The notes under the pieces are model-generated. The model was not told where the DNA came from. It did no database searches and saw nothing but the letters and a program-made list of their open reading frames with translations. Shown here piece by piece: positions 15,315-24,209 of a stretch of DNA of 64,000 nucleotides. The DNA comes from Nitrospira_D sp964445795 (GTDB taxonomy: Bacteria > Nitrospirota > Nitrospiria > Nitrospirales > Nitrospiraceae), in NCBI GenBank assembly GCA_964445795.1, contig CAYULI010000006.1, forward strand, positions 1 through 64,000, given 5' to 3'. The stretch's first letter is position 1. Every line of letters starts with the position of its first letter. A program made the translations under genes and the position numbers.

Positions 15315-16916
15315 CTATTGCCCCAGTTTTCTCCGCAACGCCGCGCCGATAAACCCGCTGAACAACGGATGCGGGCGGTGGGGCCGCGAGCAATACTCCG
15401 GATGGAACTGCGTCGCCAGGAACCAGGGATGTTGTTTCAGTTCGATGATCTCGACCAGCCGCCCGTCCGGCGACAGGCCGCTCAACACCAGCCCCTTGCT
15501 CGTCAAGAGGTCGCGGTACGCGTTGTTGAACTCATAGCGGTGCCGATGCCGCTCGCGCACTTCGCTGACACCGTACATCTTCTGCGCCAGAGTCCCTTCC
15601 CCGAGCTTACAGAGGTATGCACCCAGGCGCATCGTCCCGCCCTTGTTGCTCACGCCCTGCTGGTCGGACATCAAATGAATCACCGGGTGCGGTGAGTGCT
15701 CGTCGAACTCCGCGCTATTGGCACCCGCGAGTCCGGCTACGTTGCGGGCGAACTCGATCGTCGCGCATTGCATGCCCAGGCAGAGCCCGAGAAACGGGAC
15801 CTGTTTTTCCCGCGCGTAGCGAATCGTCGTGATCTTTCCTTCGATACCCCTCGAGCCGAATCCGCCCGGAATGAGGATGCCGTCGGCCTCGCGCAAGATA
15901 CGTTCCGTCCCCTGCCGTTCGACATCCTCGGATTCGATCCAGTTGATGTTGACCTTGGTCTCGTGGTCGATCCCGCCGTGGACCAGAGCCTCAGCCAAGC
16001 TCTTGTAACATTCTTTCAGACCCGCATACTTTCCGACGAGCGCGATGGACACCTCGTGCTTGGGATGTTTGATCTTCTGGACCATCGCATCCCATTCGCG
16101 CAGATTCGGCGGACCGGTTTCGAGATGCAACTGGCGGACGATCAACTCGTCCAGTCCCTCTTTCCGGAAGACGATCGGCACTTCATAGATCGTATCCACA
16201 TCCTTGGCAGTAATGACGGCGTCCTTCTCCACGTTGCAAAACATGGCGATCTTGCCTTTGAGCTCCGGCGGCAAATAACGGTCGGTCCGGCAGAGGAGAA
16301 TATTGGGCTGAATCCCGATCTCGCGCAACTTGTTGACCGAATGCTGGGTCGGTTTGGTCTTCAGCTCGCCCGCCGCGCCGATGTAGGGGACCAGCGTCAA
16401 GTGTACGTAGAGCACGTTGTCGCGCCCCACGTCGTACGGCATCTGACGGATGGCCTCGAGGAACGGCAAGCTCTCGATGTCGCCGACTGTTCCGCCGATT
16501 TCGACGATCGTGACGTCCTTGCCTTTTGAAATGCGCATGATGCACTGCTTGATTTCGTCCGTCACGTGAGGCACGACTTGCACGGTGCCGCCGAGATAGT
16601 CCCCACGCCGCTCCTTCGTGATCACGGAATGGTAGATCCGGCCGGTCGTGTAATTGTTTTCTCTCGTCAGCGAGAGCGAGGTGAACCGTTCGTAGTGGCC
16701 GAGATCGAGGTCCGTCTCGGCCCCGTCGTCGGTGACGTAGACCTCTCCATGCTGGTAGGGATTCATCGTGCCGGGGTCCACGTTGATGTAGGGATCAAGC
16801 TTCAAGAAGGTGATCTTCAAGCCCCGGCTTTCGAGCAGGTTGCCGATGGAGGCCGACGCCAGTCCCTTTCCGAGTGACGAGACCACTCCACCCGTCACAA
16901 AAATGAATTTGCTCAT
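15315..16916 (-). CDS. pyrG: CTP synthase
   Basis: It aminates UTP to CTP using ATP and glutamine. ATG at 16916 gives MSKFIFVTGGVVSSLGKGLA, the standard N-terminus; an upstream in-frame start at 16937 is less likely. The N-terminal amidoligase domain holds GGVVSSLGKG and DPYINVDPGTMNPYQHGEV. The C-terminal class I glutamine amidotransferase domain has GFGSRG, the nucleophile block PFLGLCLGMQ (Cys) and the HPEYCSRP block (His-Glu). Length 533 is normal. The next gene upstream, kdsB, uses CTP, which explains its place in this cluster. The protein covers both domains without gaps. Confidence 0.97.
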   Translation of the reverse strand: MSKFIFVTGGVVSSLGKGLASASIGNLLESRGLKITFLKLDPYINVDPGTMNPYQHGEVYVTDDGAETDLDLGHYERFTSLSLTRENNYTTGRIYHSVITKERRGDYLGGTVQVVPHVTDEIKQCIMRISKGKDVTIVEIGGTVGDIESLPFLEAIRQMPYDVGRDNVLYVHLTLVPYIGAAGELKTKPTQHSVNKLREIGIQPNILLCRTDRYLPPELKGKIAMFCNVEKDAVITAKDVDTIYEVPIVFRKEGLDELIVRQLHLETGPPNLREWDAMVQKIKHPKHEVSIALVGKYAGLKECYKSLAEALVHGGIDHETKVNINWIESEDVERQGTERILREADGILIPGGFGSRGIEGKITTIRYAREKQVPFLGLCLGMQCATIEFARNVAGLAGANSAEFDEHSPHPVIHLMSDQQGVSNKGGTMRLGAYLCKLGEGTLAQKMYGVSEVRERHRHRYEFNNAYRDLLTSKGLVLSGLSPDGRLVEIIELKQHPWFLATQFHPEYCSRPHRPHPLFSGFIGAALRRKLGQ

Positions 16917-16965
16917 GGTTGCCCCCACCTCTCTCAATCAGTCCAGCTTGATCTGTACGATCTCG

Positions 16966-17766
16966 TCAGCGGCTCGGCATCATCCCCCGGACACCCAGCT
17001 CCCGCTTGAGAACCTCATACTGCTGCAGCTTTTCGGCAACCTCCGGCACGTCCTCCGGTGTGTCGACCCGTAATGAGGCGTGTCTCGTTTCCCACACCCG
17101 GATGCGAATCCCGTTCTCGAGGCCGCGCAACTGTTCGAGCTTCTCGGCGTCTTCCAGCGCACTGGTCGGCAACGCGGCGAACCGGAGCAAGGTCTCTTTC
17201 GTGTACATGTAAAGGCCCAGATGGATGTAGTGCAACCCGCCGACGACGCGCCGGTCCGGATCGTCGCGTACCAATGGGATCGGCGCCCTGGAAAAGTACA
17301 GCGCATAGCCGCGCGCGTCGGTCACGACCTTGACGACGGCAGGGCTGTGCAGATCCTCTGTCGTGTCCATCACCCGTTTGAGCGTGCCCATTTCGGCCCC
17401 GCTTTGGATAAACGGCTCGATCAGATCCGACAGCAGCTCCGGGTTCAGCGGAATTTCGTCCCCCTGCAGGTCGAGAAAGAATTCGCCGGCAAACATGCGG
17501 GCGACGGCTGCCACCCGGTCGGTCCCCGTCCGGTATTCCCCCGCGACCATCACCGCCCGGCCGCCGAACTGTTCGACGGCCCGCTTGATGCGCTCGTCGT
17601 CCGTCGCGACCAGCACATCGGACACGGAGCGGCAGGCCACGGCCTTCTCGTACACATGCCGGATCATCGGCTTGCCGTTGAGCGAGACGAGCGGTTTGCC
17701 CGGAAACCGAGAGGAACCGTACCGGGCGGGGATCACGACGGTGACCGAACGGGACAGCTTAGTCAT
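16966..17766 (-). CDS. kdsB: 3-deoxy-manno-octulosonate cytidylyltransferase (CMP-Kdo synthetase)
   Basis: It activates Kdo with CTP to CMP-Kdo for lipid A decoration. The 266-residue product begins with VIPARYGSSRFPGKPL, the sugar nucleotidyltransferase loop, followed by IRHVYEKAVAC, VLVATDDERI, FLDLQGDEIPLNPE, and YFSRAPIPLVRD followed by GLYMYTKETLLRF. It starts 8 bases inside the end of rfaE1 (17759-17766 overlap), so the two are probably translationally coupled. It is slightly longer than the usual 245-250 residues because of a C-terminal tail (KRELGVRGMMPSR). Confidence 0.95.
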   Translation of the reverse strand: MTKLSRSVTVVIPARYGSSRFPGKPLVSLNGKPMIRHVYEKAVACRSVSDVLVATDDERIKRAVEQFGGRAVMVAGEYRTGTDRVAAVARMFAGEFFLDLQGDEIPLNPELLSDLIEPFIQSGAEMGTLKRVMDTTEDLHSPAVVKVVTDARGYALYFSRAPIPLVRDDPDRRVVGGLHYIHLGLYMYTKETLLRFAALPTSALEDAEKLEQLRGLENGIRIRVWETRHASLRVDTPEDVPEVAEKLQQYEVLKRELGVRGMMPSR

Positions 17767-18799
17767 TCCCCAGCGCCTCCGAGAGCTGCTTCGGAGTCAC
17801 GGTGGCGGTCCCCACCATCCCAACGACGATGCCAGCCGCATGATTCGCCAGAATCGCGCCGTCCTTCATGCTGGCGCCGGTCGATAGGGCCAAGGCCAGC
17901 GTTCCGATCACGGTGTCGCCGGCACCGGTGACATCGTAGACCTGCCGGGCCTGGGTCGGCAAATGCCAGGACGCCCCGTCGCCCTCGTACAGGCTCATGC
18001 CTCTTTCCCCGCGCGTGATCAGCACGGACTGGCACCCCAGCCGCTGGCGGATGGTCGCGCCCGCCTGATCGATGGTCGAATCGTCGTCTCCATGGACTCC
18101 CGCCGCTTGCGTGGCCTCGAGGTGGTTCGGCGTAATCACCGTGACGCCTTTGTAGTAGCCGAAATGCTCAACTTTGGGATCGACCACGACGGGAATCTTC
18201 CGCAGCGCGGCCAAGCGGGTGATTTCGGACATCACAGTGGCGGTCACGACGCCTTTCGCGTAGTCGGACACGACGATGCAAGAGAGTTCGCGCAGCCGCG
18301 ATTCGACGTACCGGAGAAGGCGCCGCTGAAGCGGCACCTTCAGCTCGGCGCGGCCCTCGATGTCGTACCGGACGATTTGCTGGTTGTGGGCGATAATGCG
18401 GCTCTTCCTGGTGGTCGGCCGGTCGTGATCGATGACAACCCCGCCGCGTCCGGATCGCTTCTGGCCGAGCTCCTTCAAGAGCAGCCGGCCGCTCTCATCC
18501 GCCCCGATAACGCCGCAGAGGTCGGCCTTTCCGCCCAGTGCCAGCACGTTGTTGAAGACGTTGGCCGCGCCACCCAGACGCAACGACTCGGACTCGACGT
18601 GCACCACCGGCACCGGCGCTTCGGGCGAGATCCGGTTGACCCGCCCCATGACGTAGTGGTCCAGAATCAGGTCCCCCACCACCAGCACCGAAGCCTGGGG
18701 AAACCGCTGAATGTACTGCCGGAGCGCATTAGCAGACGGCCTGTAGCTCTTCCCGTCCCGCGTGTCTCGTGGCGTAACGGCGCGCGCGTCTTTTTTCAT
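17759..18799 (-). CDS. rfaE1: D-glycero-beta-D-manno-heptose-7-phosphate kinase
   Basis: It phosphorylates heptose-7-phosphate for ADP-heptose synthesis of the lipopolysaccharide inner core. It is a PfkB-type kinase: VLVVGDLILDHYVMGRVNRI, then SPEAPVPVVHVE and LGGAANVFNNVLALGG near the N-terminus. VTGAGDTVIGTLALAL (the DTVGAGD-type anion hole with the catalytic Asp) lies near the C-terminus. The ATG at 18799 overlaps the lepB stop as ATGA; upstream starts would lie inside lepB. At 346 residues it contains only the kinase half of HldE, so the adenylyltransferase must be encoded elsewhere. Confidence 0.9.
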   Translation of the reverse strand: MKKDARAVTPRDTRDGKSYRPSANALRQYIQRFPQASVLVVGDLILDHYVMGRVNRISPEAPVPVVHVESESLRLGGAANVFNNVLALGGKADLCGVIGADESGRLLLKELGQKRSGRGGVVIDHDRPTTRKSRIIAHNQQIVRYDIEGRAELKVPLQRRLLRYVESRLRELSCIVVSDYAKGVVTATVMSEITRLAALRKIPVVVDPKVEHFGYYKGVTVITPNHLEATQAAGVHGDDDSTIDQAGATIRQRLGCQSVLITRGERGMSLYEGDGASWHLPTQARQVYDVTGAGDTVIGTLALALSTGASMKDGAILANHAAGIVVGMVGTATVTPKQLSEALGND

Positions 18800-19563
18800 T
18801 GAATGGCCTTGCCGATTCGGTCCCATCGCACCCAGTCCGTCCAACTCCCCTGCCCGCTCCAGGACCAGTAGATGCGGAACGCCTTGCCGCGGATTTTTTC
18901 TTCGCGTACGAACCCCCAGAAGCGGCTGTCCAGGCTCTGATCGCGATTGTCTCCCATCACGAAATACGCGCCTTCCGGCACGCTTACCGGCCCGAAATTG
19001 TCACGCGGATTGATCGTGCCGTCGATGATGCCGGGATCGATCCGCTGGGTAAACGCCTTGTCGTCAAGCGGCTCGCCGTTCACGAAGACCACTTTATTTC
19101 GAATCTGCACGGTATCGCCGGGCACCCCGACGATACGCTTGATGAAATCCTTTTCCTCGTCTTCGGGGAACCGGAAAACGATAATGTCACCACGCTGGGG
19201 TTTCCCGAAGGCAACCAGCGTTTTCGAGGCGTAGCAGTTCACCGGTGGAAAGGCCCACAGCAACTTGCAATCCGCCGGCCATTGAATGCCGTAGGACAGC
19301 TTGCTGACGAGAATATGATCGCCGATCAGCAGAGTGGGAATCATGGATCCGGAGGGAATCTTGAACGCCTGCACGACGAACACGCGGATCGCGAACGCCA
19401 GCAACATCGCGACCACGATCGCTTCCGCATATTCCCGGACCACCGATTTCCTGCCGATGCGGGAAACCTCGGTGGACACGCGGGAGACGGACGTGTCGTC
19501 ATCGGCCGGCCTCGCCGAGCCGGATACCTCGTCTACGTTCTGCGGGTTGGGCTCGGTGCTCAT
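18796..19563 (-). CDS. lepB: Signal peptidase I
   Basis: It cleaves signal peptides of exported proteins at the inner membrane. The 255-residue product has a hydrophilic N-terminal tail, one membrane segment (AIVVAMLLAFAIRVFVVQAF), the nucleophile block IPSGSMIPTLLIGD (Ser), the general-base block KDFIKRIVGVPGD (Lys) and the box E block VMGDNRDQSLDSRFWG. It overlaps lepA upstream by ATGA (19560-19563) and rfaE1 downstream by ATGA. The lepA-lepB pair is widely conserved. An insert around KLLWAFPPVNCYASKTL separates conserved blocks, as in several Gram-negative enzymes. Confidence 0.95.
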   Translation of the reverse strand: MSTEPNPQNVDEVSGSARPADDDTSVSRVSTEVSRIGRKSVVREYAEAIVVAMLLAFAIRVFVVQAFKIPSGSMIPTLLIGDHILVSKLSYGIQWPADCKLLWAFPPVNCYASKTLVAFGKPQRGDIIVFRFPEDEEKDFIKRIVGVPGDTVQIRNKVVFVNGEPLDDKAFTQRIDPGIIDGTINPRDNFGPVSVPEGAYFVMGDNRDQSLDSRFWGFVREEKIRGKAFRIYWSWSGQGSWTDWVRWDRIGKAIQ

Positions 19564-21359
19564 TCGTCACCGACTTTCAGGATTGCCAGAAACGCTTCCT
19601 GCGGAACTTCCACGCTTCCCACCGCCTTCATCCGTTTCTTGCCCTCCTTCTGCTTCTCCAGCAACTTCCGCTTGCGCGTGATGTCCCCGCCGTAACACTT
19701 GGCGGTGACGTTCTTCTTCATCGCTCCGATCGTTTCGCGCGCAATCACCTTGTTGCCGATCGCCGCCTGAATCGCGATTTCGAACATCTGCCGCGGGATC
19801 AGCTCCTTCATCTTCTCCGCCATCTGGCGAGCGCGATGATAGGCTCGCTCCCGGTGTGTGATAAACGACAAGGCGTCCACCGGTTCGCCGTTGAGCAGCA
19901 GGTCAATTTTCACCAGATCGGACTCCCGGTAGCCGAGCACCTCGTAATCGAGCGAGGCATATCCTTGCGTGCGCGACTTCAGCTTGTCGTAGAAATCGAG
20001 AATGACCTCGTTCAGAGGCATCTCATAACTGATCATCACTCTGGTGGGATCGAGGAAATGGATGTCCCGCTGAATTCCACGCCGTTCCTGACAGAGCTGC
20101 AAAATCGAACCCATATACCGTTCCGGCGTGATGATGGTCGCGAGAATGAACGGCTCCTCGAAGGATTCGATGCTGTTCGGCGGCGGGAGCTTCGCGGGAT
20201 TGTCGATCTCGAGCACTTCGCCCCTGGTGGTCAGGACCCGATAGACGACGGTCGGCGCGGTAGTGATCAGCGTGAGGCCGTATTCCCGTTCCAATCGCTC
20301 CTGGATGATCTCCATGTGGAGCAGGCCGAGAAACCCACACCGGAAGCCGAATCCCAGCGCGAGCGACGTTTCGGGCTCGTACACGAACGACGAGTCGTTC
20401 AGCCGCAGCTTGACCAAGGCGTCCCGCAGATCCTCGTACTTCGCCGTATCGGTCGAGTAGAGCCCGCAGAAGACGAGCGGCTTGACGACTTTATATCCGG
20501 GAAACGGTTCGCGCGTCGGCTGAACGGCATCCGTGATGGTGTCGCCGATTTTCACATCCGCGACTTCTTTCATGTTGGCGCACAGGTAGCCGACTTCGCC
20601 CGTCAGGAGCTGTGTCGTTTTCGTCCGCTTGGGAGTGAACTGGCCTACCTCCATGACCTCGAACGTCTTGCCGTTCGACATGACCTGGATCTTCATGCCG
20701 GGACGAACGGACCCGTCGACGATGCGCGTCAACACGATGACACCCTGGTAATTATCAAACCATGAATCGAAGATCAGTGCCTTCAGCGGCGCGTCGGGGT
20801 TGCCCGAAGGCGGCGGAACCCGCTGGATGATTGCCTCCAGGACTTCAGGCACGCCGGTGCCCTCCTTGGCGCTGATGGGCATGGCATCGCTGGCGTCAAG
20901 TTGCAGGATTTCCGAAATCGAATGTTTGGTGCCCTCGATGTCGGCGCTCGCCAGATCGATCTTGTTGATGACCGGGATGATCGTGAGCTTGTTGGCCATC
21001 GCCAGATTGACGTTGGCGATGGTCTGCGCCTGTACGCCCTGAGTGGCATCGACCAGCAAGAGCGCCCCCTCGCAGGCCGCCAGGCTCCGCGAGACTTCGT
21101 AGGTGAAGTCGACGTGGCCCGGGGTATCGATCAAATGCAGTGCATACGTTTTCCCGTCCTTCGCCCGGTACTTAATCGCTACGGCATGGGCTTTGATCGT
21201 GATGCCACGTTCCCGCTCGAGGTCCATGGCATCGAGGATCTGCTCTTTCGCCTCTCGGGCAGTGACAGCGCCTGTAGCTTCTAGGAACCGGTCAGCGAGG
21301 GTTGATTTGCCGTGATCGATATGGGCGATTATCGAGAAATTGCGTATAAGGCTTTGCAA
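19560..21359 (-). CDS. lepA: Translation elongation factor 4 (LepA)
   Basis: A ribosome-associated GTPase that helps subunit biogenesis and back-translocation. The 599-residue product has G1 AHIDHGKSTLADRFLE, G2 near RGITIKAHAV, G3 DTPGHVDFTYEV and G4 NKIDLASAD. The LepA-specific C-terminal domain follows (QAAIGNKVIARETIGAMKKN, AKCYGGDITRKRKLLEKQKE, GKKRMK). A perfect sigma70-type promoter lies just upstream (21389-21417), giving a short leader of about 20-25 bases. lepA leads the nine-gene envelope cluster, so this promoter probably transcribes through lepB, rfaE1 and the kds genes. Confidence 0.97.
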   Translation of the reverse strand: MQSLIRNFSIIAHIDHGKSTLADRFLEATGAVTAREAKEQILDAMDLERERGITIKAHAVAIKYRAKDGKTYALHLIDTPGHVDFTYEVSRSLAACEGALLLVDATQGVQAQTIANVNLAMANKLTIIPVINKIDLASADIEGTKHSISEILQLDASDAMPISAKEGTGVPEVLEAIIQRVPPPSGNPDAPLKALIFDSWFDNYQGVIVLTRIVDGSVRPGMKIQVMSNGKTFEVMEVGQFTPKRTKTTQLLTGEVGYLCANMKEVADVKIGDTITDAVQPTREPFPGYKVVKPLVFCGLYSTDTAKYEDLRDALVKLRLNDSSFVYEPETSLALGFGFRCGFLGLLHMEIIQERLEREYGLTLITTAPTVVYRVLTTRGEVLEIDNPAKLPPPNSIESFEEPFILATIITPERYMGSILQLCQERRGIQRDIHFLDPTRVMISYEMPLNEVILDFYDKLKSRTQGYASLDYEVLGYRESDLVKIDLLLNGEPVDALSFITHRERAYHRARQMAEKMKELIPRQMFEIAIQAAIGNKVIARETIGAMKKNVTAKCYGGDITRKRKLLEKQKEGKKRMKAVGSVEVPQEAFLAILKVGDE

Positions 21360-21388
21360 ATCCAGGCTCTTTTCGTGGAAATCGGCTC

Positions 21389-21417
21389 ATTATAGTAAGT
21401 GCCTCCGAGGTTGTCAA
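21389..21417 (-). promoter_or_regulatory. Sigma70-type promoter of lepA operon
   Basis: On the minus strand the -35 hexamer TTGACA (21412-21417) and the -10 hexamer TATAAT (21389-21394) are separated by 17 bases. Both match consensus exactly. Transcription should start near 21382, about 22 bases before the lepA ATG. Its -35 element overlaps that of the divergent promoter at 21411-21439. Confidence 0.85.
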
Positions 21418-21439
21418 AGAAATCGCCCCCCCGTATAAT
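21411..21439 (+). promoter_or_regulatory. Divergent sigma70-type promoter for bioA
   Basis: On the plus strand TTGTCA (21411-21416) and TATAAT (21434-21439) are spaced 17 bases. The -35 hexamer is the near-complement of the lepA -35, shifted by one base, so the two promoters use the same DNA. The expected start near 21446 leaves a leader of about 125 bases before the bioA ATG at 21571. Confidence 0.75.
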
Positions 21440-21570
21440 CCGCGCCGTGCTCCAGGCCGCTGCCTCGTCGACCGCCATGCGTCAGGCGTCAAACGGCTGA
21501 AGACCTGTTCGAGTCTTTGCGATTGACGGTTGATGAAGACGCCCACCCTGAACAATTGTCAGACATCGCG

Positions 21571-22938
21571 ATGGCACACAAACCGACTGCTCGGCAATTG
21601 AAAGACTGGGATCACCGATACCTCTGGCATCCGTTCACACAGATGCAGGAGTGGGTGGAGCACGATCCCGTCATCATTGAGCGGGGTAGAGGCTCCTATC
21701 TGATCGATACGGAGGGCCGCCGGTATCTCGACGGCACGTCTTCGATCTGGGTCAATCTCCACGGACACCGTCATCCCGTGCTCGATCGGGCACTGAAAGT
21801 GCAGCTCGACAAGATCGCGCACTCCACGCTGCTCGGACTGTCCAACCCCCCGGCAATTCAACTCGCCCGCGAGCTCGTTCACATCGCCCCCAAAGGCCTG
21901 ACGCGGGTGTTCTATTCCGATAACGGCTCGACAGCGGTCGAGGTGGCCCTGAAGATGGCCGTCCAATACTGGCAACAGCGCCGGTCCGAAGCAGGCCCGA
22001 AGAGTAGCTTCTTGCATCTCAAACTGGCCTACCACGGAGACACGATCGGAGCCGTGAGCGTCGGTAATATCGCGCTGTTCCACGCGCGCTTCAAGCCGTT
22101 GCTCTTTCCGACGCTCGAGGCCGATCCGCCTTACTGCTACCGCTGCCCGCTCAAGTCGATCTATCCGTCGTGCGCCATGGCCTGCATCGGTCCGATCGAA
22201 CAAATTCTGAAAACCCGCCACCGCGAATTGGCCGGGTTCGTGATCGAGCCGCTGGTCCAGGCGGCAGCCGGCATGATTGTACAACCACCGGGGTACCTCG
22301 CACGGATGCGCGAACTTTGCACGAAGTACGACGTGCTGTTGATCGCGGATGAAGTAGCCACGGGATTCGGCCGCACCGGTAGCATGTTCGCCTGTCAACG
22401 CGAAGGTGTGACGCCCGACTTGATGGCGGTGAGTAAAGGCCTCACCGGTGGCTATATGCCCCTGGCCGCCACGCTGACCACCGAAGAGATTTACCGCGCC
22501 TTCCTCGGAAGATATGACGAGTTCAAGACCTTCTTCCACGGACACAGCTACACGGGAAACCCGCTCGGGTGCGCCGTGGCGTTGGCGAATCTCAACCTGT
22601 TTCGACGGCAACGCGTCATTACATTGCTCGGCCGGAAGATCGCACTGCTCCGCAACCTGCTCACTCCGTTCACAGATCTTCCTCATGTCGGAGACGTCCG
22701 CCAGCAAGGGCTGATGGTCGGCATCGAACTGGTGCGCGACAAGGAAACCAGGGAAGCTTATCCCCTCGAGGCCAGGATCGGACAGCGTGTTGCGACGGCA
22801 GCCCGGGATCGAGGGCTCCTGATCCGGCCACTCGGCAACGTCATCGTGCTGTTGCCGCCGCTCTCCACCACACGGGAGGAATTAACGAGAATGGTGGCAA
22901 TCTTACGAGAATCCATAGACACTCTTCCGAGCGATTAA
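21571..22938 (+). CDS. bioA: Adenosylmethionine-8-amino-7-oxononanoate aminotransferase
   Basis: A PLP enzyme that converts 7-keto-8-aminopelargonate to 7,8-diaminopelargonate in biotin synthesis, using S-adenosylmethionine as amino donor. Motifs are HRYLWHPFTQMQEW (the W-PF-Q substrate block), IWVNLHGHRHPVL, FYSDNGSTAVEVALKMA, LAYHGDTIGAVSVG, LLIADEVATGFGRTG, the PLP lysine block MAVSKGLTGGYMPLAATL, and FFHGHSYTGNPLGCAVALAN. ATG at 21571 (455 residues) is the best start for homology; TTG codons at 21517 and 21523 would extend it, and no clear ribosome binding site decides. No other bio gene is in the window. Confidence 0.93.
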   Translation: MAHKPTARQLKDWDHRYLWHPFTQMQEWVEHDPVIIERGRGSYLIDTEGRRYLDGTSSIWVNLHGHRHPVLDRALKVQLDKIAHSTLLGLSNPPAIQLARELVHIAPKGLTRVFYSDNGSTAVEVALKMAVQYWQQRRSEAGPKSSFLHLKLAYHGDTIGAVSVGNIALFHARFKPLLFPTLEADPPYCYRCPLKSIYPSCAMACIGPIEQILKTRHRELAGFVIEPLVQAAAGMIVQPPGYLARMRELCTKYDVLLIADEVATGFGRTGSMFACQREGVTPDLMAVSKGLTGGYMPLAATLTTEEIYRAFLGRYDEFKTFFHGHSYTGNPLGCAVALANLNLFRRQRVITLLGRKIALLRNLLTPFTDLPHVGDVRQQGLMVGIELVRDKETREAYPLEARIGQRVATAARDRGLLIRPLGNVIVLLPPLSTTREELTRMVAILRESIDTLPSD

Positions 22939-22998
22939 CGGTGCTGAGAATGCAGCATAGTGCAACGTGTCTATGTTACGGGTGTACAGGACCTCGTC

Positions 22999-24198
22999 AT
23001 GACCACGGTTGATTTTCTCGTCATCGGCGGTGGCGTGATCGGCCTCAGCATTGCCCGTGAGCTCCGCAGGCGGCAGCCGAATGCGCGCGTGACACTGATC
23101 GAAAAAGAATCGTCGTGCGGCGCCCATGCCAGCGGGCGCAACAGCGGTGTACTCCACGCTGGGTTTTACTATTCTCCAGACAGCCTCAAAGCAAAATTCA
23201 CCAAGCTCGGCAACAAACGGCTGACGGCCTACTGCGAAGAGAAGCGCATTCCAGTGAATAAGTGCGGCAAGCTGGTCGTGGCTAAGGATGCAGGAGATTT
23301 GCCGTCGCTCGATGAGCTGTTTCGCCGCGGTCGGGCCAACGGGATCGAGCTGCAAGAGTTGACGGAGACCGAAGCGAAGCGCATCGAGCCACGGGCGAAA
23401 ACCCACCGGCGGGCGCTGTTCTCTCCGCGGACCTCGACGGTCAACCCGCTGCAGGTGGTGAACGCGATGCAGGAGGACGCGCAGAAGGAAGGCGTCCAGA
23501 TCCTGCTCGACACGACCTATACGGGAAGGAATGACCGTCAGGTGCGCACCACGCGCGGGATGATCGAAGCAGGATACGTGGTCAACGCGGCAGGATTGTA
23601 CGCGGACAAGATCGCTCTGGAGTATGGATTTTCGGAGCGGTATCGGATTCTCCCGTTCAAGGGGCTCTACCTGTATTCAGATGAACCGCCCGGCTCCATC
23701 CGGACGAACATCTACCCGGTTCCCGACCTCAGAAATCCGTTTCTGGGGGTCCACTTTACGATCACCGCCGACGGCAAAGCCAAGATCGGCCCCACCGCCA
23801 TCCCGGCTTTCTGGCGCCAGCATTATGAAGGATTCGGCAATTTCAAGTTAGGAGAACTGGTTGAAGTCGCCAGTCGAGGATTGGGTCTGTTGATGGATGC
23901 CCATTTCGAGTATCGGCGCCTCGCGGTGGAGGAACTCGCCAAGTACTCGAGGAAGAAGATGGTGTCGCTGGCCTCGGTCCTTGCCGACGGCGTCAAAGAG
24001 GAGCACTACCGGACATGGGGACGCCCCGGAATCAGAGCCCAGTTGCTGGACATCACGCAGCGAAAACTCGAAATGGACTTCGTTCTCGAAGGCGACCACC
24101 GCTCCATGCACGTGCTGAACGCCGTGTCGCCGGCCTTCACCTGTTCGCTGCCGTTCGCCGAATACGTGTGTGATCGGATCGACAAGGCTTCCTGCTGA
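22999..24198 (+). CDS. lhgO: L-2-hydroxyglutarate oxidase (LhgO-like FAD oxidoreductase)
   Basis: It oxidises L-2-hydroxyglutarate to 2-oxoglutarate, a repair reaction for a by-product made from 2-oxoglutarate by promiscuous dehydrogenases. ATG at 22999 follows AGGA at 7 bases and gives TTVDFLVIGGGVIGLSIARE, the FAD-binding dinucleotide fold. GAHASGRNSGVLHAGFYY is the characteristic block of this family, followed by INKCGKLVVA-type, PRTSTVNPLQVV and VVNAAGLYADKIA segments. The C-terminus has FTITADGKAKIGPTAIPAF. 399 residues, normal length. The gene follows bioA at 60 bases and is probably co-transcribed. Confidence 0.88.
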   Translation: MTTVDFLVIGGGVIGLSIARELRRRQPNARVTLIEKESSCGAHASGRNSGVLHAGFYYSPDSLKAKFTKLGNKRLTAYCEEKRIPVNKCGKLVVAKDAGDLPSLDELFRRGRANGIELQELTETEAKRIEPRAKTHRRALFSPRTSTVNPLQVVNAMQEDAQKEGVQILLDTTYTGRNDRQVRTTRGMIEAGYVVNAAGLYADKIALEYGFSERYRILPFKGLYLYSDEPPGSIRTNIYPVPDLRNPFLGVHFTITADGKAKIGPTAIPAFWRQHYEGFGNFKLGELVEVASRGLGLLMDAHFEYRRLAVEELAKYSRKKMVSLASVLADGVKEEHYRTWGRPGIRAQLLDITQRKLEMDFVLEGDHRSMHVLNAVSPAFTCSLPFAEYVCDRIDKASC

Positions 24199-24209
24199 GA
24201 CTCGTCGGC

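Noticed and set aside
21559..22707. 382-codon minus-strand frame opposite bioA
   Set aside because: Shadow of bioA, which has intact PLP motifs.
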